From Desulfobacterales bacterium HSG17 (GTDB lineage: Bacteria; Desulfobacterota; Desulfobacteria; Desulfobacterales; Desulfococcaceae), in assembly GCA_030377945.1 (NCBI GenBank), contig JAUCGD010000105.1, forward strand, positions 1 through 10,480: DNA of 10,480 nucleotides, in the 5' to 3' direction. Under the pieces are notes generated by a model. It saw only the letters and a program-made list of their open reading frames with translations, did not search any database and was not told the DNA's origin. The position numbers and the translations under genes were made by a program. This document shows positions 1 through 5,411 of the stretch, piece by piece. The first letter of the stretch is position 1; every line of letters begins with the position of its first letter.

Positions 1-1
1 G

Positions 2-259
2 ATTGTTGATTCTTATACTTTGGAAGTAAAATTTGATGATAATACTTCACAGATTATTGATTTTGAACCTATATTGGCAGGCAAAATTTATGGTTCATTA
101 AAAGATATTTCCTTATTTAATCAGGTAAAAATTGACCCGGAAGTACAGACTCTTGTCTGGCCCAATGGGGCTGATTTTGATCCTGAAACTCTGCACAACT
201 GGCCAAAATATCTGCCGTATTTAAAGACTCATTCAGCAAAATTGGCTTTGGCTGCGTAA
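2..259 (+). CDS. DUF2442 family protein, C-terminal part (5' end outside window)
   Basis: The reading frame is open from the first bases of the window, so the real start lies upstream; the TTG at 20 is only an internal leucine codon. The visible 85 residues have the look of DUF2442: a short beta-strand opening (YTLEVKFDDN), an acidic FEPIL segment, then SLKDISLFNQVKIDPEVQTL followed by the family signature WPNGADFDPETLH. The length fits the 75-100 residues usual for the family, so little is missing. The function is not established. Such genes often sit beside DUF4160 genes in toxin-antitoxin-like pairs (family knowledge), and the missing partner could be just left of the window. The neighbours to the right are also toxin-antitoxin-like. 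The family call is fairly sure; the role is not. Confidence 0.8.
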   Translation: MVDSYTLEVKFDDNTSQIIDFEPILAGKIYGSLKDISLFNQVKIDPEVQTLVWPNGADFDPETLHNWPKYLPYLKTHSAKLALAA

Positions 260-276
260 TCAGGTTTGAACTTTGA

Positions 277-380
277 AAATCCCATAAACCCGAACCGCAG
301 ATTACCATGATAGATTTGATAATCATGATACTCCCATCATGATTATCATAAAAAATCAAGATTATCTGCGGTTCAGACCA
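277..380. repeat. Nested-palindrome repeat, copy 1 (~104 bp)
   Basis: Nearly identical to the element at 921-1025. The outer arms GAACCGCAGAT (292-302) and ATCTGCGGTTC (364-374) are inverted repeats. Inside them TGATAATCATGAT (317-329) and ATCATGATTATCA (336-348) form a perfect 13-bp stem with a 6-base loop. Similarity to the other copy starts before the outer arm (AATCCCAT) and runs on through GACCA after it. The element carries no open reading frame of its own, so it is a non-autonomous REP/MITE-like repeat. Confidence 0.85.
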
Positions 381-382
381 GC

Positions 383-473
383 TTGAATCAGGATACCCAG
401 GATTATTTACGATACTCAGGATGTTTAAACCTATCCTGGCTATCCTTCTAAAATCCTGACCATCCTGATTCAA
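383..473. repeat. Second inverted-repeat element, touching copy 1
   Basis: The left arm 384-404 (TGAATCAGGATACCCAGGATT) and the right arm 452-472 pair at 18 of 21 positions, and one more base pair extends the stem outward (383/473). Inside, CAGGAT (417-422) and ATCCTG (433-438) pair around GTTTAAAC, itself a palindrome. It is unrelated in sequence to the element ending at 380, only two bases away. It lies directly upstream of the damaged DUF4258 gene and may carry or replace its leader region. It is probably a member of a dispersed intergenic repeat family; no second copy is present in this window. Confidence 0.7.
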
Positions 474-496
474 AAACAAAATGGAATACAATTGTT

Positions 497-683
497 ATGA
501 ATGATTTTTCAGATATAATTACTAAGATCAGACATCTTATAAATCAAAATAATTACAAATTCACAGTACATGCACTTGCAAGGTGTATAGAAAGAGATAT
601 TTCACCTGATGAAATAAAAGAAACCATTAAGCCTTAAACCGGAACAATGGGACCAAGAATATAAAAAAAGGAGAAAAGTATGA
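497..683 (+). pseudogene. DUF4258 gene with internal deletion and frameshift
   Basis: From ATG 497 the frame reads 46 residues to TAA 635-637, ending in FTVHALARCIERDISPDEIKE..., the N-terminal half of a DUF4258 protein (the HA..R..ERDIS..EI pattern). In another frame, codons 630-680 read SLKPEQWDQEYKKRRKV and stop at TGA 681-683. This is the kind of C-terminal tail seen in DUF4258 proteins, and its stop overlaps the start of the next gene as ATGA (680-683). The central strands, about 35-45 residues judged from the usual family length, are missing, with a change of frame at about 627-632. What is seen is two family-like ends in different frames; the deletion is inferred. A 46-residue product could still be made, but it would lack most of the fold. 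No clear ribosome site precedes ATG 497. Confidence 0.75.
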
Positions 684-907
684 TTGCTTGTGCTGCCTGT
701 CATAATAATATGGTAAGCAAGAAAGGCATTATTGATCTCAGGATCAATGGTAAACTCTATGTTGTTAAAAATGTTGCTTATGATGCCTGTGAGGTATGTG
801 GAGAAAAAGTTGTTTCACCGGAAGTGAGCCATGATATTTATAAACATATTAAAGGCAAGGAATATATTGAGGAAATGATTAAAGTGCCGGTACTTGATTG
901 TGCATGA
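680..907 (+). CDS. YgiT/MqsA-type zinc-finger protein (antitoxin-like)
   Basis: The protein has 75 residues. The start ATG 680 has an AAGGAG six bases upstream (668-673). Two cysteine pairs, C4-x2-C7 and C37-x2-C40-G, form the zinc ribbon of the YgiT/MqsA N-terminal domain; between them lies the usual beta-hairpin stretch (GIIDLRINGKLYVVKNVAYDAC trimmed: residues 16-37). The C-terminal part (SPEVSHDIYKHIKGKEYIEEMIKVPVLD) is the short helical tail of the one-domain members and lacks the DNA-binding HTH of full MqsA. Small YgiT-type proteins are commonly encoded just after a DUF4258 protein, and the pair is treated as toxin-antitoxin-like. Here the gene is intact but its upstream partner at 497-683 is broken, so it would be an orphan. 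The ATGA overlap suggests it was translated by coupling. Binding partner and DNA target cannot be told from the sequence. Confidence 0.85.
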   Translation: MIACAACHNNMVSKKGIIDLRINGKLYVVKNVAYDACEVCGEKVVSPEVSHDIYKHIKGKEYIEEMIKVPVLDCA

Positions 908-920
908 ATTTATTATAAAA

Positions 921-1025
921 AAATCCCATCAATCTTGAACCGCAGATAACCATGATAGATTTGATAATCATGATATTCCCATCATGATTATCATAAAAAA
1001 TCAAGATTATCTGCGGTTCAGACCA
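921..1025. repeat. Nested-palindrome repeat, copy 2 (~105 bp)
   Basis: This is the second copy of the element at 277-380. The outer arms TGAACCGCAGATAA (936-949) and TTATCTGCGGTTCA (1007-1020) are a perfect 14-bp inverted repeat, better kept than in copy 1. The inner 13-bp arms at 962-974 and 981-993 are perfect around the loop ATTCCC. It ends a few bases before the ribosome binding site of the next gene, so the transcript leader of that gene would contain both hairpins. Confidence 0.85.
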
Positions 1026-1049
1026 ATAAAAAAAGGAGACACCCCCAAA

Positions 1050-1445
1050 ATGAAAAAATCAACCCTAACGCTCCTAATCATCCTAACCCTTTCACAATTA
1101 ATAATCCCCAATTCCCCATCAGCCTTCCCCATCCCGGACACAGGACAAACAAAATGCTATGACAATGAAAAAGAAATCCCCTGCCCCCAGCCCGGTGAAC
1201 AGTTCTACGGTCAGGATGCCAATTACACCATCAATCCCATGTCATACACCAAACTGGATGCCAGCGGGAATGATCTGCCCGATGATGCGGCCCAGTGGGT
1301 GATGGTGCGGGATAATGTTACGGGGTTGATTTGGGAGGTTAAGACGGATGATGGGTCTGTTCATGATAGAGATAATGAATATAACTGGCAGGATGCTCAG
1401 GATGTGTTTATTGGACAGTTGAACGCTGAAACTTTTTTCGGATGA
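1050..1445 (+). pseudogene. Truncated secreted Lcl/DUF1566-like protein, N-terminal part
   Basis: The start ATG 1050 is preferred over an upstream ATG at 984 because it follows AAAAGGAG (1031-1038) and opens with a signal peptide: MKK, a leucine/isoleucine-rich core, then PNSPSA before FPIPDTGQT. After it come TKCYDNEKEIPCPQPGEQFYGQDA and, near residues 86-95, VRDNVTGLIWEVKT, then YNWQDAQD. This series is typical of the beginning of Lcl C-terminal/DUF1566 proteins in Desulfobacterota. Those proteins continue with a GG(Y/H)xDWRLP motif and 100 or more further residues. Here the frame stops at TGA 1443 just after NAETFFG, so at most the first third of the domain is present. Past the stop the same frame reads N-D-S-A-stop, a possible decayed trace of the DWRLP motif. 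Codon use in the first ~150 bases is strikingly C-rich compared with the rest. The product would be an exported fragment at best. Confidence 0.65.
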
Positions 1446-1446
1446 A

Positions 1447-1929
1447 ATGACTCCGCCTGAAGGGGCTGAGATTGTGCCACATAGAGAGCAAATTATTCCC
1501 CTGATTTCCCCTGCAAAAGCCAGCAAGGGAACTTTGATGGAAAAGGATGATAACAGCGACTTTTTCCAATATTATGAGGATAATGATCTTAAAACATTTG
1601 ATGAAAATATCCCAGTTACGACAATTCTTGTACACAGCTGGACAAATGACGGAATAGAATGGCTGCATGAAAAAGCATGGGTAAAAAGAATAGCGGAATG
1701 GATTTTAGAAGACGGACGAAGCAATGTGATTGCTTACAACTGGCTGGAACAATCTGCAACAGATGACCCACCGCCGATTCATATAACAGAAAGAAACGGT
1801 GTAAAACTTGCTATTTTATTGGCTAAGTTTATAAAAGACAAAAATTATGAAAGAAAACTTCATTTTATATCCCACAGTGCCGGATCAAGAGTTGCACATA
1901 CGGCAGTTAATTTACTGACAATCTTTTAA
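1447..1929 (+). pseudogene. Truncated alpha/beta hydrolase (lipase-like), N-terminal part
   Basis: A 160-residue frame, with no ribosome site before the ATG at 1447; in-frame sequence reaches back to about 1423, so the true start is unclear. Residues 57-65 (VTTILVHSW) look like the first core strand and oxyanion-hole histidine of an alpha/beta hydrolase. Residues 139-147 (HFISHSAGS) look like the nucleophile elbow, with Ser144 in a variant S-x-S-x-G context in place of G-x-S-x-G. The frame ends 13 residues later, before any acid or histidine of a catalytic triad, and an inverted-repeat element starts four bases after the stop. An intact enzyme of this type would need at least another 100 residues. 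It abuts the Lcl-like fragment in a different frame, so the two are either remnants of one multi-domain secreted protein or of two genes joined by deletion. It is probably non-functional. Confidence 0.6.
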
Positions 1930-1932
1930 TAT

Positions 1933-2017
1933 AACGGTAGCGCCGCCCTACGTGGCGGCTTCTTTTGCAACGGATTATTCCCGCAGAGTTGCCCCCGTGT
2001 AAGGGGGCGCTACCGTT
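1933..2017. repeat. GC-rich inverted-repeat element with two inner hairpins
   Basis: A perfect 12-bp outer stem is formed by AACGGTAGCGCC (1933-1944) and GGCGCTACCGTT (2006-2017). Inside are two 6-bp hairpins: GCCGCC/GGCGGC (1942-1947 and 1954-1959) and GCCCCC/GGGGGC (1991-1996 and 2003-2008). The hairpin bases partly overlap the outer stem, so one folded form excludes some pairs of the other. The element is much richer in GC than its surroundings. It follows the cut end of the hydrolase fragment and precedes the four-gene operon, so it may also end transcription from the left. REP/MITE-like; no second copy in this window. Confidence 0.75.
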
Positions 2018-2048
2018 TAAATCCAAAACCTGAAAAGGAGGTTCAAAC

Positions 2049-2597
2049 ATGTATTTTGAAAAATCGGGAAAAGAAAATACCGAACAGACATTAAAACTCG
2101 CATATGAGCGGGGAAAAGACCTGGGAATAAATGAAGTTGTAATGGCTTCAACCAAAGGTGTAACAGCATATAAGGCCCTTGAAATATTTGAAGGTTTTAA
2201 AATCGTTATGGTAACATATCACTGCGGTTTTAGAGAGCCTTTTAAAAATGTGCTTGATGAAGATGTTAAAGCTGACCTCAAGGAAAAAGGGGTTCATATT
2301 GTAGCTGCAACCCATGCACTTTCAGGGGTTGAACGGGCTGTTGCAAAAAAGCATTCGGGCATTTACCCTGCCCTTTTAATTGCAGATACTTTAAAGTTGT
2401 TCGGTCAGGGAACCAAAGTAGCTGTTGAGGTTTCCATTATGGCAGCAGATGCAGGAATGCTGTCAGGAAATGACATTATATCCATAGGAGGAAGCGGCAG
2501 AGGAGCAGATGCAGCCCTGGTATTAAAACCTGCGAACCAGTCCGACCTTTTTGACATGCGTATAAGAGAAGTGATATGCAAACCCAAGAATTTCTAA
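2049..2597 (+). CDS. Stand-alone pyruvate kinase C-terminal (alpha/beta) domain protein
   Basis: This 182-residue cytoplasmic protein resembles the C-terminal, regulatory domain of pyruvate kinase and lacks the catalytic barrel. Matching features are the strand-turn ASTKGVTAYKALEIFEG (residues 33-49), the following VTYHCGFREP (55-64), the HALSG segment and the C-terminal VLKPANQSDLFDMRIREVICKP. A glycine-rich ISIGGSGRGADAA stretch (about 145-157) is typical of the free-standing members and could hold a phosphate. The length matches the separate family of such proteins in bacteria and archaea, so it is not a truncated kinase. A very strong ribosome site AAAAGGAGG (2033-2041) precedes ATG 2049. 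The next gene begins 23 bases after the stop, so it is probably co-transcribed with the ATPase/nuclease genes, although nothing links the functions. The biochemical role is unknown; ligand sensing is a guess. Confidence 0.8.
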   Translation: MYFEKSGKENTEQTLKLAYERGKDLGINEVVMASTKGVTAYKALEIFEGFKIVMVTYHCGFREPFKNVLDEDVKADLKEKGVHIVAATHALSGVERAVAKKHSGIYPALLIADTLKLFGQGTKVAVEVSIMAADAGMLSGNDIISIGGSGRGADAALVLKPANQSDLFDMRIREVICKPKNF

Positions 2598-2620
2598 AAA
2601 CAAACAAGGAGTAAAATTTT

Positions 2621-3349
2621 ATGCCAAAACCTGATATTGAATCCTATAAAAAAGACATCATCTTGAAATTACAGGACGCTGGGAAAAAAGGTCTGAGCAA
2701 GAGTAAACTGGGCATTAAAGCGCCTTTAAAAATTCAAACATTTAAGGAACTTGAAAGCTCAGGAGCTATTGCCAATTTGGGAACTAAATCAAGAACCCTT
2801 TATGTATTACAGGAATTTAACAAACCCCTGGAAATGGCATGTGAACAGATTGAAAACAAGCTCAAACCTGACAGCATTGAAATATTAAGCAAATCAAAAA
2901 TTAAGGGAATGACCAAAACAGCACCGTCTGCTGTTAAAAAGAAAATAGATGAGGCAGTAAAAAAGCTGGCCCATGAAAACAGGCTTTTAAAGGTAAAGCA
3001 GGGGAAGAATTTCCTGTTTCTCTATGTACCGGCTGTGTTGCATCATCTTTCAAAGGAAAAGATTTGCAACGCGAATATAGAACAGTTGCAGGATTTGAAC
3101 AGGGACCAGGTAATTGAAGCTTATAAAAAGGTTTCACAGGAAGCAGGATTTTCAAATATTGAAATTTACGAGCTTCAAAAAGAACTGGGCGTACCTTTGG
3201 AAATTCTGAAAGAATTCATTATAAAACAGGATCAACAAGGTAAAGTTATTCTTACCAAAGGCGACCCGTCACTTTATTCAGAAGAAATTCGTTCTGCTGC
3301 TGTACATATAGACGGGGTCTCTTATTTATTAATTCGTTTTAAAGACTAA
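2621..3349 (+). CDS. Multi-winged-helix protein, first gene of ATPase/nuclease module
   Basis: A basic, mostly helical cytoplasmic protein of 242 residues, with an AAGGAG (2606-2611) nine bases before ATG 2621. I do not recognise a named family. It appears to contain three winged-helix units in a row. Residues ~5-65 show helix, GLSKSKLGI, KELESSGAIANLG, then the wing KSRTLYVLQEF. Residues ~75-140 show PSAVKKKIDEAVKKLAHENRLLKVKQGKNFLFLYVP. Residues ~160-242 show IEIYELQKELGVPLEILKEFIIKQDQQGKVILTKGD and end in GVSYLLIRF. Each unit has the helix-helix-helix-strand-hairpin order and a hydrophobic last strand. There is no enzyme motif. The position, 22 bases before the P-loop ATPase gene, suggests it supplies DNA recognition or acts as an adaptor to the ATPase. 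It could instead be an autoregulator of the operon. Domain count is read by eye. Confidence 0.65.
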   Translation: MPKPDIESYKKDIILKLQDAGKKGLSKSKLGIKAPLKIQTFKELESSGAIANLGTKSRTLYVLQEFNKPLEMACEQIENKLKPDSIEILSKSKIKGMTKTAPSAVKKKIDEAVKKLAHENRLLKVKQGKNFLFLYVPAVLHHLSKEKICNANIEQLQDLNRDQVIEAYKKVSQEAGFSNIEIYELQKELGVPLEILKEFIIKQDQQGKVILTKGDPSLYSEEIRSAAVHIDGVSYLLIRFKD

Positions 3350-3371
3350 TCAATAAAATGGATGCCATATA

Positions 3372-5411
3372 ATGAAGACAAAAGAACTTCTGGTCAGCCC
3401 TTTTGAAGATGATATTATTTCCGAACCAAGACAGGTAAAAAAATCTGTTTCAGGATTAAATCAAAGCCCTTTGGATGATTTGCTGCTGCGCTTTGAAGAA
3501 CTGCTGCTTTCTGAAATTCCAAGAAATGCAAAACTTGCCCATGTCCAGCTGGTATCTTCGCCTGAAAAAGGTTATGGCAAATCCCACCTTATAGGCCGCT
3601 TGTTTCAACAGCTTGATCAAAAAGCAACACTGGTATATCTCAGCCCATTTGGAGATCCGGGTTCATGCTGGAAATCCATTCTTCTGAAAACAGTTCAGGA
3701 GCTTAATTTCCCGGACAGGATTGACAGAAAACGTTCTCCTGATGATCCCACCCAGCTTGAAACTTTTGCTCACGGTATTTTAAACCATATGCTTGTCCAG
3801 GGTCTTGAAAACGAATCAATACCGTCAAAAAATAAGGATAATACCATAAAAGCTTTTGAATCATTAAGTATTACAGATTTCAGAAAGGATAAAAAAAAGC
3901 TTCAATGGGTGAAAAACAGGCAGAAAAAACTCATAGGCTTGTACAGTGAACAACTCAAACGCAATGGGGTTTATCTCAATGCCTCGCCTTTTAGCTGGCT
4001 TGGGGTTTTATTCACCTGTGCTTATTACCCGGATCAGTATGAACTCAGGGACACATGCCAGGAATGGTTAAAAGGCGGAAGTATTGATCCTGATGAAGCA
4101 AAAGAGATTGGGATTAAGCTTGGTGATATTGGAACCCCGGATATGGGCAGTGATGGAATTAACGGACTTTGCAAAGAGCGAATTCTTGATTTTTGTAAAC
4201 TTGCAGGATTTTTCCGGCCTTTTGTGTTTTGCTTTGACCAGACAGATGAATATGGGACAGATATTGTTCTTTCCAAAGCTTTAGGCTCGGTAATCCAGAT
4301 TTTAAGGGATGACTGCTGGAATAACATGACTGTAATGACTGTAAACCAGCCGGTCTGGACTCATAATATCCGTCCCTGGCTTCAGGATGCACAGGCAGAT
4401 CGTTTAAGCTCTGCACTTGAGCTTGAAGGACTTGATAAAAAACAGGCATTGGAGCTTATTGAACTTCGACTTGAAGGATGGGAAGATATTGAAGAAAAAA
4501 ATATTGACAGTTTCTATGACCTGGAATGGATAGATTATTTATTTCAAAAAGACGAACAAATTGGAATTCGGGATTTTCTTAAAAAATGTGATAACAGGTG
4601 GCGGGTTTTAAAAGGTACTTCTCCCAATGCCTCATATTCCATAGAAGAGTATTATAACAAAGCTGTTGAAGACATAAAAACCCGCCAAAGACGGCTTGCA
4701 TTTGATCCTGACATCTTGTTATGGCTGGTAAAAGAAGCTGGCAAAGGTCTTGAGGGACTGACCCCTGAAAAATACAGCACCCGGAAAAACTATTTTATCC
4801 TGGTCTGGAAATCAGATGAAATGCAATACTTTTTTGGATTTGAAGGCGGAACCCACTGGAAACGCTGGAAAGCTATTGTTAATGAAGCTGAACTCATAAA
4901 CACTGAAACCCCCAAATCAAAATTCATTTTTATCAGAACACGGGAACTGAAAAAAATACCAGGTGAAAAATGGAAAATCGCAGAGCTTATAAACAATGCA
5001 AAGCAACAATATCTCTGTATAATATCTCTTACAAAAGATGAAACAGCAGAACTTTATGCAGGTTATGATCTTTACATTGATGCAGGGGAAGGAAATATTC
5101 CATTTAAACGCCATGAGATACTTGCATTTCTCAAGGAAAAACTTGATTTTTTCTGGGAAAAAATAAAAAAGCCTGTATCATGTACACAGAATAACAGGAA
5201 AAATCCTCCTGTAAAAAAAATAACAAAGGAGCTGATAGATGAAATCCGGGAGCTTGTACATAAGAATATTTTCCTGAGCGTAGATGATCTCATGGAAAAG
5301 CTGGACGGAAAAGTATCAAAAGAAACGGTTTATGAAATCCAGGAATATATCCCTGAAATTAGAATACATACACATCCCAATATGACGGTATTTCAATGGC
5401 AGAATCAATAA
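3372..5411 (+). CDS. AAA-type P-loop ATPase with C-terminal winged helix
   Basis: 679 residues, cytoplasmic. The Walker A loop is SPEKGYGKSH (residues 63-72), with Pro64 where the first glycine of GxxxxGK(S/T) usually stands; Lys70 and Ser71 are kept. Walker B is FVFCFDQTDEY with Asp289 and Glu293 nearby. A sensor-1-like Asn325 sits in MTVNQPVW, and a lid-like helix pair LEGLDKKQALELIELRLEGW follows around 355-375. This layout is of the AAA+/ORC-STAND type that loads or switches partners on DNA. Residues ~440-600 are a mixed alpha/beta region rich in tryptophan and aromatics that I cannot assign. The last ~65 residues (ITKELIDEIRELV...DDLMEKLDGKVSKETVYEIQEYIPEIRIHTH) look like a winged helix. 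No Shine-Dalgarno is visible before ATG 3372, so translation is probably coupled to the gene before. The stop lies 16 bases inside the nuclease-translocase gene, which suggests a shared complex. The ATPase call is firm; the role is inferred. Confidence 0.8.
   Translation: MKTKELLVSPFEDDIISEPRQVKKSVSGLNQSPLDDLLLRFEELLLSEIPRNAKLAHVQLVSSPEKGYGKSHLIGRLFQQLDQKATLVYLSPFGDPGSCWKSILLKTVQELNFPDRIDRKRSPDDPTQLETFAHGILNHMLVQGLENESIPSKNKDNTIKAFESLSITDFRKDKKKLQWVKNRQKKLIGLYSEQLKRNGVYLNASPFSWLGVLFTCAYYPDQYELRDTCQEWLKGGSIDPDEAKEIGIKLGDIGTPDMGSDGINGLCKERILDFCKLAGFFRPFVFCFDQTDEYGTDIVLSKALGSVIQILRDDCWNNMTVMTVNQPVWTHNIRPWLQDAQADRLSSALELEGLDKKQALELIELRLEGWEDIEEKNIDSFYDLEWIDYLFQKDEQIGIRDFLKKCDNRWRVLKGTSPNASYSIEEYYNKAVEDIKTRQRRLAFDPDILLWLVKEAGKGLEGLTPEKYSTRKNYFILVWKSDEMQYFFGFEGGTHWKRWKAIVNEAELINTETPKSKFIFIRTRELKKIPGEKWKIAELINNAKQQYLCIISLTKDETAELYAGYDLYIDAGEGNIPFKRHEILAFLKEKLDFFWEKIKKPVSCTQNNRKNPPVKKITKELIDEIRELVHKNIFLSVDDLMEKLDGKVSKETVYEIQEYIPEIRIHTHPNMTVFQWQNQ

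Noticed and set aside
117..491. 124-residue minus-strand open frame
   Set aside because: It runs through both palindromic repeats and opposite the DUF2442 gene; the frame is kept open by repeat sequence and shows no family features.
277..1025. CRISPR array
   Set aside because: Only two copies, over 600 bases apart with genes between, and each copy is a long nested palindrome.
984..1049. Upstream ATG at 984 as start of the Lcl-like gene
   Set aside because: It lies inside the repeat and would put charged residues before the signal peptide; ATG 1050 has a ribosome site and an immediate signal peptide.
4034..4449. Minus-strand and alternative-frame open frames inside the ATPase gene
   Set aside because: They are shadows of a gene with clear ATPase motifs and have no features of their own.
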